This document shows, one piece after another, positions 16,047-24,572 of a DNA stretch of 64,000 nt. The DNA is from CBDFGE01 sp965247055 (GTDB lineage: Bacteria > Chloroflexota > Dehalococcoidia > Lucifugimonadales > JAGWBF01), in NCBI GenBank assembly GCA_965247055.1, contig CBDFGE010000003.1, forward strand, positions 186,001 through 250,000. Direction: 5' to 3'. Every line of letters starts with the position of its first letter. Position 1 is the first letter of the stretch. The notes beneath the pieces were generated by a model, which saw only the letters and a list, made by a program, of their open reading frames with translations, made no database searches and was not told the DNA's origin. A program made the position numbers and the translations under genes.

Positions 16047-16937
16047 CTAGCCTAGGTCGCCGATGGTGAGCCAGTAGTAGACGATGTATGAGCCGGCCAC
16101 GATCATCATCCCGGCGGTGACGACCTGGACGTAGGGCAGGGTTTTCCGAAAGGCTCTGACCATCGTCCCTTTGAACAGGGCCATGCTAACGGTCAGGGCA
16201 ACTATGACCAGCCCCATGCCCAGGGCATACAGGAGGAACTGGCCCAGGGCCACCAGGACCCCCGATACTGCCTGGGATGTCACCACCACTAACAGGAAGA
16301 TGGGAAGGGCGCATCCCAGGGAGGCCGTCGCGTAGCTCAGTCCGAAGAAGAAGTACCCGCGAACGCCCACCACGCCTGGGTTCCCGATGTGGGCCGCGGC
16401 GCTTCCGGCGAGGGCCGTGTAAAGCTGGCCACCCGCCATCAGCCAGGCGCCTACCAGGGCCAGCAGCACGCCTATGCCCAGGCCCAGCCACGGGATGAGG
16501 CCGATCACCGACCGGGCACCGGCGCTGATGGCAATGCCCACGATGCCGAACAGCAGGACGAACCCCAGGGTAACCACCCCGCCCACCAGCAGCGCCCTGC
16601 CCAGGCGGTGGACCAGATGGGCGGGCGGGCCCTCCGCTTCCCCGGACCCCAGGTAGAGTCCCAGGTAGGCGGGAAGCATGGCGAACCCGCAGGGATTGAC
16701 GGCAGTCACCATGCCGGCGACAAATGCAAAGCCCAAGGGTGCCAGGAACTGGATGTTCCCCAGGAAAGAGCCGGACCTCCCCGACAGGACCTCGACCAGC
16801 CCGTTCACACCGCCCGTGGGGTTCTCCTCCCCCGTGAAGAAGGCACCCACGACCGCGACGGCCATCGCTAACCCGGCCGCGAGTCCGGGCAAGACGAAGC
16901 GCTTCAATGAGCCGGTCGGCCGGAACGCTATAGACAT
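16047..16937 (-). CDS. CcdA/DsbD-type thiol-electron membrane transporter
   Basis: 296-residue membrane protein that should carry reducing electrons from cytoplasmic thioredoxin across the membrane to extracytoplasmic thiol proteins. The two redox cysteines are visible: Cys83 in AVNPCGFAMLPAYLG and Cys209 in TASLGCALPIFLL, each in the CcdA/DsbD consensus. About seven helices are predicted. An extra N-terminal helix and a short extracytoplasmic loop (about 36-60) precede the core. The upstream gene encodes a TlpA-like thioredoxin lipoprotein, a natural partner. Confidence 0.9.
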   Translation of the reverse strand: MSIAFRPTGSLKRFVLPGLAAGLAMAVAVVGAFFTGEENPTGGVNGLVEVLSGRSGSFLGNIQFLAPLGFAFVAGMVTAVNPCGFAMLPAYLGLYLGSGEAEGPPAHLVHRLGRALLVGGVVTLGFVLLFGIVGIAISAGARSVIGLIPWLGLGIGVLLALVGAWLMAGGQLYTALAGSAAAHIGNPGVVGVRGYFFFGLSYATASLGCALPIFLLVVVTSQAVSGVLVALGQFLLYALGMGLVIVALTVSMALFKGTMVRAFRKTLPYVQVVTAGMMIVAGSYIVYYWLTIGDLG

Positions 16938-17040
16938 CAGCTTCGCATAAGGGGCTACCGTGTACCCGGTCTTCGGGCCGGTCCCCGTACCTCCAGGGAG
17001 GGCGCTTCGGGCGGCTGCCCGCTAACTATCGGGGAGGAGG

Positions 17041-17769
17041 CTAGGATTGGGAGAGCATATTCTCGGTGATCTCCGCCATCTTGGCACTGGTCACGGGCCC
17101 TATCCATTTTTTGAACATTGTACCATCTGCCGCCATGAAGTACGTAGATGGCATACCCAGGACCTGGTAATTTCTGACAACCGTCGCGTCGGCGGTGGTG
17201 CCCGCCGGATAGGTAATCCCCAATTGGCGGAGCAAGTTCTTCCCTTGTTCGTTAGTCCCCAAACGGGTGAAGGGGCCCACGTCCAGCCCCAGCATCGCCA
17301 CCCGACCGCCGTATTCGTCATAGAACTTCTGAAGATCGGGCATCTCGGCGCGGCACGGGGGACACTGCCCGGCCCAGAAGTTGAGGATAACGGGTTGACC
17401 CCGGAAGATGTCTGAGAATCTCTGGTCGCTGGCCCCCAGAGCCTCGGCCCCCTGGTAGAGGCTAAACTGGAAGTCCAGGCCGGGGTCGAGCTTGGTGGCG
17501 AAGCTAACCTGTGAACCTTCGACCACCGCTGGCTGGGTATTTTCGAGGGGGGGCTGGTCCGGAGTGACGGTGGCGCCGGTATCCGCAGCCCGCGAACCCC
17601 CGCAGGCGACAAGGACCAGGGTCCCCAATACTAGGACCCCCATGAGCAGCCGCGCTCTGGCCGGCCTCCTCCTTCGGCTCGCAGTTCCGCGAGGCGAGGC
17701 CCCTTCCCCAGGCGTTGAGGTCCCGGGCCGGACCCCTTTCCCCTGGTGCAAACGCCTTTGCAGATTCAT
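17041..17769 (-). CDS. TlpA-like thioredoxin lipoprotein
   Basis: 242-residue membrane-anchored thioredoxin-fold protein. An unusually long basic N-terminus precedes a hydrophobic segment and the lipobox LVAC (Cys56). The redox centre is CPPC (Cys136, Cys139) in FWAGQCPPCRAEMP, followed by the cis-Pro loop LGMPSTYFM. It should reduce or oxidise extracytoplasmic thiols, with the downstream CcdA-like protein as electron donor. The ATG at 17769 follows GAGG with good spacing and fits the promoter just upstream, so the long N-terminus is probably real. Confidence 0.9.
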   Translation of the reverse strand: MNLQRRLHQGKGVRPGTSTPGEGASPRGTASRRRRPARARLLMGVLVLGTLVLVACGGSRAADTGATVTPDQPPLENTQPAVVEGSQVSFATKLDPGLDFQFSLYQGAEALGASDQRFSDIFRGQPVILNFWAGQCPPCRAEMPDLQKFYDEYGGRVAMLGLDVGPFTRLGTNEQGKNLLRQLGITYPAGTTADATVVRNYQVLGMPSTYFMAADGTMFKKWIGPVTSAKMAEITENMLSQS

Positions 17770-17787
17770 ACTTGTACCTCGTAAACG

Positions 17788-17818
17788 ATTCTACGCGTTC
17801 CACCAACGCGTGGTTCAA
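17788..17818 (-). promoter_or_regulatory. tlpA promoter with 19-base spacer filled by a dyad, MerR-like architecture
   Basis: Minus strand TTGAAC (17813-17818), 19-base spacer, TAGAAT (17788-17793). The spacer contains the inverted repeat ACGCGTT-CCACC-AACGCGT (17793-17811, plus-strand reading). A long spacer with a centred dyad is the hallmark of promoters controlled by MerR-family activators. No MerR gene lies in the window. Confidence 0.55.
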
Positions 17819-17979
17819 AACTATTAGATGCCTTTCCGCGCATGAGGGTGCGGAGTGGGCTTGGCACGGGATTGCGAGTGGATGGAGACCAGTCCATCCC
17901 ATCTGGTAATACGGCCGTTGGTGTGCTCTGGTTTCCTACAGAGCGGCACCGGTGGAAAGAGTAGTGGAACGCCCTGGCG

Positions 17980-19359
17980 CTAGTTTTCCTTTATGGCCGA
18001 TACCTCGTTGAAGTACCTGGCAAGGGCCTTCATGCCGCCCGAGGCCTGCCCCCAGTCGTAATACTCGTTGGGGGCGTGGTAGCCGTGCTCGGGCAAGCTG
18101 AGACCTATGAACATTATGGGCACCCGAAAAAGGCTCTGCATGGTGACCACGGCCCCGATGGACCCACCCTCACGAATGAAGGCCGGTTCCCTGCCGAAGG
18201 CGAACTGGATGGCGCGTCTTGCCGCGTCGGCGTGGGGGCCTCGGAACTCGCCAAGGTAGGGCCTCAACGAGCCCGCCGCCTCGACCTCTACATCGGGGGC
18301 GATCTCTTTGACATAGTCCCGAAGGAGCTGGAACACCTTGGTGGGGTCCTGGTTGGGGACCAGCCGCATGCTGAGCGTTGCCTCGGCCCGTGGCGGCACC
18401 ACCGTCTTGATCCCGGACCCCGCATACCCTCCCGAGATGCTGTGAACTTCAAACGTTGGCCGGCACCATATCCTTTCCACGACCTCCCTGGCATTCCGGG
18501 TCCGGATGTGCAGGAGGCCGTGGTCCCTCATGAAACTGTCTACGTTAAACCCCGACTCCAGGAAGCCCCTCATCTCCTCCTCGGCCACCGGGACCACGTC
18601 GTCGTAGAACCCGGGGACATTCACCCGGCCGGTGAGGGGGTCGTAGCACCGGCTGATGACCTGGCACATCTCTCCTACGGGGTTGCGGGCCGCGCCGCCG
18701 GTGAGGCCCGAGTGGGCGTCATGCCGGGCGGTCTCCAGGGTCAGTCGGGCCAGCTGGAGTCCCCTCAGGCCGTAGGGGATGGCGGGAACGTCCCGTGAGA
18801 GCCAGACCGTGTCGGAGACCAGCACCGAACCGGTGGCAAGCTCCTTCCCCTTCTCCCCCACGAAGTGCTCAAAGTTGGGGCTACCGATCTCCTCTTCCAG
18901 CTCCCAGATGAAATGGATGTTGATCGGGGTCCCAGCCTCTACGGCGTAGCGAGCGGCGAACAGGGCCGTGAGGGCCGGCCCCTTGTCGTCGGTGGAGCCG
19001 CGGCCATAGTAACGGCCGTCCTCCGCGTGGAAGGTAAAGGGATCACGTACCCACTCCAGCTCCTGGGCCGGCTGCACGTCCAGGTGGTTATAAACGCTGA
19101 TGGTGGGGTTGCCCGGGTCCGTGAGGAGCTTCCCCAAGACCACCTGGTTGCCCGGTGTCTCCACTATCTCCCCTGAGGCACCCAGGCTGCGAAGGTATTG
19201 GAGGGCCAGCTCGGCCCCTGTGCGGATATCCCGGGAGTGCGCGGGGTCGGCGCTGACGGTGGGCACCTCCACCAGCCCGGCCAGCATGCCCTCGAACTCC
19301 CGGCGCACGCCTGCGACATACTGGTCCAACTGGTCCATGGTAGGTCCGGACCCGGCCAT
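17980..19359 (-). CDS. M20/M25/M40-family dipeptidase
   Basis: 459-residue dinuclear zinc peptidase. Metal ligands and catalytic residues are visible: His92 in YNHLDVQP, Asp124/125 in RGSTDDKG, the glutamates in WELEEEIGS (about 155-157), Asp in LVSDTVW and the C-terminal His in PEHGYHAPNE. A dimerisation (lid) domain is inserted at about residues 200-370, with ARHDAHSGLTGG. No signal peptide is present, so it acts in the cytoplasm on small peptides. The ATG has GGAGAG upstream. It lies 48 bases downstream of the amidohydrolase gene. Confidence 0.92.
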   Translation of the reverse strand: MAGSGPTMDQLDQYVAGVRREFEGMLAGLVEVPTVSADPAHSRDIRTGAELALQYLRSLGASGEIVETPGNQVVLGKLLTDPGNPTISVYNHLDVQPAQELEWVRDPFTFHAEDGRYYGRGSTDDKGPALTALFAARYAVEAGTPINIHFIWELEEEIGSPNFEHFVGEKGKELATGSVLVSDTVWLSRDVPAIPYGLRGLQLARLTLETARHDAHSGLTGGAARNPVGEMCQVISRCYDPLTGRVNVPGFYDDVVPVAEEEMRGFLESGFNVDSFMRDHGLLHIRTRNAREVVERIWCRPTFEVHSISGGYAGSGIKTVVPPRAEATLSMRLVPNQDPTKVFQLLRDYVKEIAPDVEVEAAGSLRPYLGEFRGPHADAARRAIQFAFGREPAFIREGGSIGAVVTMQSLFRVPIMFIGLSLPEHGYHAPNEYYDWGQASGGMKALARYFNEVSAIKEN

Positions 19360-19407
19360 GCGAACTCTCCTGCAACGCTAAGCTACTTCGGGGCGACGCC
19401 CGCCGGT

Positions 19408-20586
19408 CTAGAGTACCCGCCGTCCGCCGAGGAACACGGCCCAGACGTTGCGCAAGGCCGTCGCGTCGGAGTGGGGGTCTCCGTCGATCAGGAGCATATC
19501 GGCCTGTTTGCCTACCTCGATGGTGCCTGTCAGGTCCTGGATGCCCAGCAGGTTGGCAGCCTCCCTGGTGGCGGATTCCAGGGCCGTCTTGGGGGTCATG
19601 CCTGCGTCCACCATTAGCTCCACCTCCCGGGCAAAGAACCCGTGGCGTGCCGGGCAGCCGCCCGCGTCGGTGCCGGCGGCTATCTTCACCCCCGCGTTCA
19701 ACGCCCGGCGGAAGCTGGCCAGGGAGTTCTCCTTACGCTGCCTGGCGTCGTCCACGAGCTCTTTGGACAGCCCGTACTGGTTGGCCAGCCGCTCCCGGCT
19801 GTCCCAGGTTGACATGGTGGGCACCAGGTAGGTGCCTTTGGAGGCCATAAGGTGGGCTGTCTCATCATCCATGTAAGTGCCGTGCTCAATGGAGTCTATG
19901 CCCGCCTCCACAGCCTGGCGGGTCCCCTGGTAGCCGACGCAGTGGGCTGCGGTCTTAAGCCCGGCGCCATGAGCGGCCCGGACCGCCACGTCCAGCGCTT
20001 CCGGACCTAGGCTGCCGAACTGCTCTCCGTTGGGCCTGAGGCCCGTGGCCCCCACCTTTATGAGGCCTGCGCCTCTGGCGATCTGGTCTTGGATAGCGAT
20101 TAGCAGCTCCTCGGGAGTCTCTATGCGGCGCGTAAGGCCGGGCGGCCAGGTGCCTGGAAACTGGAGCCACTCCCCGGCGGCCACTATCCTGGGTCCCAGG
20201 ACCGCGCCGGAGGCCGTCTCCTGGGCGATGAGGATGTTGATGGCGTAGCGGGCGCCCACATCCCGGGCCGTAGTCACGCCGGACATGAGAGCCCGGCGGC
20301 AGTTGGCCACCGCCTTCAGGGTAAATATCTCCTGGGTACCGTCGAGGAGCCGGTCCATGTTGTCCATACCGCCGTCACTTGTGAAGTGCTCGTGGCAGTC
20401 GATCATGCCGGGGACCAGGGTCAGTCCCTCGCCGTTGATGTCCTCCCGGTGCCCGCGCCTCTTGGGGCGGGCCGTCTCCTCCCCGATCCAGGCGATGGCC
20501 CCGGCGGCGACCTCTACGCTGACCCTGGCCAGCGGCTCGGCCCCGGTGCCGTCTATGAGCCTCACATTTCGGATCACCAGGTCCAT
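19408..20586 (-). CDS. Metal-dependent amidohydrolase (imidazolonepropionase / Xaa-Pro dipeptidase-like)
   Basis: 392-residue amidohydrolase-superfamily enzyme. The HxH metal pair is His65/His67 in GMIDCHEHFTS. Further ligands are GLIKVGATG (candidate bridging Lys), LKTAAHCVGY, SIEHGTYMD and AAGTDAGG with the catalytic Asp. The C-terminal composite-domain strand GTIEVGKQADMLLIDGDP is typical. Related enzymes hydrolyse Xaa-Pro peptides or cyclic amides. The ATG follows AAGGAGG. It is the first gene of a probable two-gene unit with the M20 dipeptidase, which suggests peptide scavenging. Confidence 0.9.
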   Translation of the reverse strand: MDLVIRNVRLIDGTGAEPLARVSVEVAAGAIAWIGEETARPKRRGHREDINGEGLTLVPGMIDCHEHFTSDGGMDNMDRLLDGTQEIFTLKAVANCRRALMSGVTTARDVGARYAINILIAQETASGAVLGPRIVAAGEWLQFPGTWPPGLTRRIETPEELLIAIQDQIARGAGLIKVGATGLRPNGEQFGSLGPEALDVAVRAAHGAGLKTAAHCVGYQGTRQAVEAGIDSIEHGTYMDDETAHLMASKGTYLVPTMSTWDSRERLANQYGLSKELVDDARQRKENSLASFRRALNAGVKIAAGTDAGGCPARHGFFAREVELMVDAGMTPKTALESATREAANLLGIQDLTGTIEVGKQADMLLIDGDPHSDATALRNVWAVFLGGRRVL

Positions 20587-20753
20587 AAGACCCTCCTTCT
20601 GCCCCTTAGAGCCCTCGCTGGCATACTAGTACCACGTCTCGCCCGGGCCGTCAAGCACCCGGTCCCAAAGGGGTTGCGACAGGGCTTCGTCGAGGGGAAG
20701 GATATGCTCAACCCGCGCCTGCGTCCTAGGGGTGGTCCAAATTCCCGCTGGAA

Positions 20754-20782
20754 TTGACTGTTTTCGCACATGCCGCTAGAAT
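20754..20782 (+). promoter_or_regulatory. sigma70-type promoter of the gamma-glutamyltransferase gene
   Basis: TTGACT (20754-20759), 17-base spacer, TAGAAT (20777-20782), about 70 bases before the TTG start of the downstream gene. Confidence 0.75.
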
Positions 20783-20854
20783 TACGGAGGCGCCGACGAT
20801 GATAGCATAGCGACAGCATCGTAAGTTACCCATCTGCCCGAAGGAGGTCCACCT

Positions 20855-22684
20855 TTGACAACGACCAACGAGCCCTATCAGACAGACCGGATGGACCCGG
20901 GCCAGATCAAGACAGGCCGCCCGGTGGTCCGGGGCACCCAGGGTGTCGTCTCGTGCGGACACTACCTGACCTCCATCGCTGCCATGCGGATGTTGCTGAG
21001 CGGGGGAAACGCCTTCGATGCCGCCGCGGCGGCTGGGTTCGTGGCCGCCGTCGTGGAGCCCGTTCACTCCTACTCCCTGGGGGCTGAGGTGTCTATCATG
21101 CTGTACCACTCGGCCAGTGGTCAGCATCGGGTGCTTAGCGGGCAGGGCGTTGCTCCCGGGCGTGCGACTGTAGAGCTGTTGAAAAGCAAGGGGTTCGACA
21201 AGGTACCCACTGGCCCTGGGCCCAACGCATCGATGGTTTTCACGGTGCCGGGTGTTATGGACGCCTGGCTGCTCATGCTGGAGACCTACGGTACCAAGAC
21301 CGTGGCCGAGGTGATGGCTCCGGCGGTCGAGTATGCCCATCGGGGATTCCCGGTTTACGAGTTCCTGCACGGGCGCCTCTCGGGGACAGATCCCGCGTTC
21401 GCCCGTATCAAGGAACAGTTCAGAGAGATCCCTCAAGGCGGCATGGAGGTGTTCTACGATGGCAGCGGGAACCCCCCCGCGGTAGGAAAGCTGCTGGTCC
21501 AGAGGCAACTGGCGGGGACCCTGCGCAAGATGGTCCAGGCCGAGCAAGACACCCCGGGGGTGCGGGTTGACGGCATACGGGCGGCCCGCGATATGTTCTA
21601 CCGTGGCGACATCGCCAGGACAATCGTGGAATGCTCCGAGCGGGTCGGCGGCCTGTTCAGCTTGGAGGACCTGGCTAACTATCACGCCAGGTTCGAGGAG
21701 CCGGTGAGCACGAGCTTCATGGGCCACGAAATCTGTGGCCAGTCGACCTGGACCCAGGGCCCCGTGCTCTTGCAAGCCCTGAACATCCTGGAGCATTTCG
21801 ACCTGCGGGCCATGGGCCACAACTCTCCCCAGTACATCCACAGTGTTGTCGAGGCGCTCAAGCTGGCCTTCGCTGACCGGGAGCGGTACTACGGGGACCC
21901 GGAGTTCGCCCGGGTGCCCATCGATGGGCTGCTGTCCAAGGAGTACGCCGCTGTACGGGCTGGGCTGATAAGGGCGGGCGAGGCCTGTCCCGAGCTGCCG
22001 GAACCCGGCGATGCTTGGCGCTACTCCGATGGGGTGTCGGCCCGGGCGTCGGGGGCGACCCCGGTACCCCCTGCCACGCCGGCGGACGCGGCGGGGCCGG
22101 GGGATGACGACACCACCCATTTCGCCGTCATCGACCGGGACGGGAACATGGTCTGTGCCACCCCCAGCGGAGGTACCTTCTTCAAGTCGGTGTACTTCGC
22201 CGACCTGGGGTTTTCCTTTAGCACCCGCAGCGAGATGTTTGTTCTGGACGACCAGCATCCCAATGGGCTACAGCCCGGCAAGCGGCCCCGCACGACGCTG
22301 GTGAACTACATGATACGCAAGGACGGCCGGCCCATCATGACCGTCGGCTGTCCCGGTGGAGACAGGCAGGCCCAGGGGAACCTGCAGATTGTGCTGAATC
22401 TGCAGGTCTTCGGCATGGACCTCCAACAGGCGGTGGAAGCGCCTCGCTTCGTTACCCAGAGCATAATCAACTCCTTCTACCCCAGGGGTTACCGCCCAGG
22501 GGTGCTTGAGGTGGAGCCTCAGATACCGGAGGAGGTGCGGTCCAGTCTGGCGGCCCTGGGGCACAAGGTCGAGGAGGCCTATCCCTGCGGCTTCGGCGCC
22601 ACAGTGACACAGCGCGACCCCGAAAGCGGGGCTCTGAGCGCCGGAGCCGATCAGCGCAGGACAGCCTATGCCTTGGCCTGGTGA
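20855..22684 (+). CDS. Gamma-glutamyltransferase family protein (Ntn hydrolase)
   Basis: 609-residue proenzyme that should cleave itself in front of Thr420 (DDDTTHFAV) to form the large and small subunits. The motif GGNAFDAAAAAGFVAAVVEP near the N-terminus and PGKRPRTTL plus GCPGGDRQ in the small subunit are typical. It hydrolyses or transfers gamma-glutamyl groups from glutathione-like compounds; some family members act on cephalosporin side chains. No clear signal peptide is seen, unlike periplasmic E. coli Ggt. The start is TTG, seven bases after AAGGAGG. Confidence 0.92.
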   Translation: MTTTNEPYQTDRMDPGQIKTGRPVVRGTQGVVSCGHYLTSIAAMRMLLSGGNAFDAAAAAGFVAAVVEPVHSYSLGAEVSIMLYHSASGQHRVLSGQGVAPGRATVELLKSKGFDKVPTGPGPNASMVFTVPGVMDAWLLMLETYGTKTVAEVMAPAVEYAHRGFPVYEFLHGRLSGTDPAFARIKEQFREIPQGGMEVFYDGSGNPPAVGKLLVQRQLAGTLRKMVQAEQDTPGVRVDGIRAARDMFYRGDIARTIVECSERVGGLFSLEDLANYHARFEEPVSTSFMGHEICGQSTWTQGPVLLQALNILEHFDLRAMGHNSPQYIHSVVEALKLAFADRERYYGDPEFARVPIDGLLSKEYAAVRAGLIRAGEACPELPEPGDAWRYSDGVSARASGATPVPPATPADAAGPGDDDTTHFAVIDRDGNMVCATPSGGTFFKSVYFADLGFSFSTRSEMFVLDDQHPNGLQPGKRPRTTLVNYMIRKDGRPIMTVGCPGGDRQAQGNLQIVLNLQVFGMDLQQAVEAPRFVTQSIINSFYPRGYRPGVLEVEPQIPEEVRSSLAALGHKVEEAYPCGFGATVTQRDPESGALSAGADQRRTAYALAW

Positions 22685-22691
22685 TAGGACC

Positions 22692-23018
22692 GTGGCGTAC
22701 ACCATACCCGGTCTCACCGCGGCCACCCACATCTGCATGGTGCGTTGCAAGGCGATGTGCTGCCGTGAGCCGTTCATTCTCCGGCTCGCAGCGGACGAGG
22801 TTCCGGACTTCGAGGCACAGGCTGCGGCCCTGGGCGTGGCATTGCGGATAGAGTTGGTGCCTGGCGGTGGATGGGTCCGGTTCTCGGACCACGATGGCGG
22901 CCGCTGTCCCATGCTGGACCCGGTGACCTCTGCCTGCCGCATCTACAGTGGCCGGCCCCAGCGATGTCGTGAGTTCCCGGAAAGGCCTACGCCGGGGTGC
23001 GCCATCTCGGGTGGGTGA
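22692..23018 (+). CDS. YkgJ-family cysteine-cluster protein
   Basis: 108-residue protein with the YkgJ pattern of clustered cysteines that bind zinc or an iron-sulfur centre: CMVRCKAMCC near the N-terminus and RCPMLDPVTSACRIY...RCREFP near the C-terminus. The role of the family is unknown. The GTG at 22692 avoids overlap with the preceding gene; an ATG at 22668 is also in frame. It starts 7 bases after gamma-glutamyltransferase and probably shares its transcript. Confidence 0.8.
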   Translation: MAYTIPGLTAATHICMVRCKAMCCREPFILRLAADEVPDFEAQAAALGVALRIELVPGGGWVRFSDHDGGRCPMLDPVTSACRIYSGRPQRCREFPERPTPGCAISGG

Positions 23019-23028
23019 GGCTCCAGCA

Positions 23029-23348
23029 CTACTCTTCGGGCATCCGGCGTCGATCCAGCCCTCGATAATCGCGATGTGCTCCGCGCTAAGGTACGGGCCG
23101 CCCCTGGGCATTCTGGGGATGGTGCCGACACCCTTTGGGAGGAAGACCACCAGGTTCGTCTCTCTGCCCGGCTTTCCCGGCTCGATTAGCTGCCTGCGGA
23201 AGGGTTTATTGTTGGCAAGCTCCTCGGGCGTGTCCCAGTGGTAGTCGTGGATGTCGGGAGCCGGCTCGCCGTGCCGGGACCTCCACTGGCACATAATCCC
23301 CTCGAGGAGCGCTTTGACCTGCGGCCACGTCACCCGCTCTTCACCCAT
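23029..23348 (-). pseudogene. Small conserved protein with PSCyt1-like tail; stop codon lost by a one-base frameshift
   Basis: The frame from ATG 23348 begins MGEERVTWPQVKALLEGIM and reaches RMPRGGPYLSAEHIAIIEGW, then IDAGCP, which resembles the C-terminal segment of PSCyt1-like domains ('MPPGG..LS..EI..I..WID.GA'). No CxxCH haem motif is seen. As written, the frame runs on antisense through the neighbouring gene to 22467. One extra G in the GGG run 23038-23040 would give ...GCPEE and a stop at 23029-23031, a 106-residue protein ending 10 bases short of the convergent gene. I take that as the real end. Function unknown. Confidence 0.6.
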
Positions 23349-23407
23349 GCGGTCCTCTCTGTCTGGTTGGTGGACGCTTACGCCGCCCTGGTGTATCGGT
23401 GTCCAAA

Positions 23408-23440
23408 GCCAAAGTCCCCCGGGAACCGGGGGACTTTGGC
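23408..23440. terminator. 15-bp GC-rich hairpin after the NHL-repeat gene
   Basis: GCCAAAGTCCCCCGG (23408-23422), loop GAA, exact complement (23426-23440). It lies 32 bases past the stop of the minus-strand NHL gene. On that strand it is followed by a short TTT only, so it is a probable but weak intrinsic terminator. Confidence 0.7.
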
Positions 23441-23471
23441 CGTATGACCCTCCTACAGGGGGCTACCGGTT

Positions 23472-24461
23472 CTAGCTCATCTTCTGGTAAACCTGGAGGC
23501 GGTCGCGATTGCTATCGAGGATGATGACCTTGCCGTCGTCGGTAATGGTCACCGCTTTGGGCCGCCACAGACTCTTCTCGGGCTCGAAGTCCCTGACCAG
23601 GTTGCGCTGCCTGATCATGTCCGGGTTAGCGCTGAGCTTTGCCTGGCCCCACTTGGACATCGTCGCGTCGCCGGTGAAGGTGGTGATGTGGCGGCCGTCG
23701 GAGGTCAGCACCTGCACCCGGTCGTTGGCCCAGTCGGCCACGTAGATGTCCCCCTCCTTGTCCACGGCCACTCCCGTCGGCCGATTAAACTCGCCCACCT
23801 CCGAGCCTGAGGTGCCGAACGCGGCGAGAAACTCGCCGTCGGCGGTAAATTTCTGTATCCGGTCGTTGCGCCAGTCGGCCACGTAGATGTCGCCTTTGCC
23901 ATCGATGTGCAGGCCCCAGGGCAGATTAAACTGTCCCTCGCCAGTGCCTGCCTCTCCCCACTTGCCCAGGAACTTGCCGTCCTTGGTGAACTTCTGGACG
24001 CGGTTGTTGGCGCTGTCCACCAGGTAGAGAGTGTCTTCGGCGTCGAATTTTATTCCGGCGGGCTTGCTGATCTGCCCATCTCCCGATCCGGACACTCCCC
24101 ACTTGTCCAGGAAGGTCCCGTCTTTGTCGAATATGGAGACCCGGTTCAGCCACTCGTCCGTGATGTAGACGTTCTGAGCGCTGTCGAGGGCGATGCCGGT
24201 GGGCCAGAAAAGCTCCCCATCCGCCTCACCGAACCTGGAGAACTGGCCGATGAACTCCTCGTCGATGGTCAGCATGGTGACCCGTACCCCGTCGGGCCTG
24301 TACTGCCACGAGCGGTTTGGGACGTAGATGGTCCCGTCCTTGCCCAGGGCGAGGTCCGTGGGTATCCTGAAGCCGGAGCCGGCGAATTCAAACCGCCCTA
24401 TGGTCTTGTCGTATTGGAAAGACCGTGTGGTGATCCCGAAGAACCTCGTAGCCATAGCCAC
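23472..24461 (-). CDS. NHL-repeat beta-propeller protein
   Basis: 329 residues forming about six NHL repeats of roughly 45 residues. Clear repeat units contain PTGIALDSAQNVYITDEWLNRV, PAGIKFDAEDTLYLVDSANNRVQKF, PWGLHIDGKGDIYVADWRNDRIQKF and PTGVAVDKEGDIYVADWANDRVQVL (each quoted in part of its length). No signal peptide is seen. Such propellers bind proteins or ligands, or act as lyases or lactonases; the function here is unknown. It lies 111 bases downstream of the DUF1501 gene on the same strand. The first codon is GTG; an ATG two codons later is also possible. Confidence 0.85.
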   Translation of the reverse strand: MAMATRFFGITTRSFQYDKTIGRFEFAGSGFRIPTDLALGKDGTIYVPNRSWQYRPDGVRVTMLTIDEEFIGQFSRFGEADGELFWPTGIALDSAQNVYITDEWLNRVSIFDKDGTFLDKWGVSGSGDGQISKPAGIKFDAEDTLYLVDSANNRVQKFTKDGKFLGKWGEAGTGEGQFNLPWGLHIDGKGDIYVADWRNDRIQKFTADGEFLAAFGTSGSEVGEFNRPTGVAVDKEGDIYVADWANDRVQVLTSDGRHITTFTGDATMSKWGQAKLSANPDMIRQRNLVRDFEPEKSLWRPKAVTITDDGKVIILDSNRDRLQVYQKMS

Positions 24462-24572
24462 CTCGCCAGCTAAGGAGTATCATGTCGCCATCGCGAACTC
24501 TTTCCCCGGGTCACCAGCGCCCGCCGGTGAGTGGGCGAGCTTGCGCCACCTCAGGGGATGGGTGACGGCTAC

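Noticed and set aside
20726..22258. 510-codon open frame on the minus strand
   Set aside because: Antisense to gamma-glutamyltransferase, whose catalytic Thr and family motifs are clear on the plus strand.
22467..23028. C-terminal 190 codons of the minus-strand frame from 23348
   Set aside because: They run antisense through the YkgJ gene and the end of gamma-glutamyltransferase, and the homology ends exactly where a one-base shift would give a stop.
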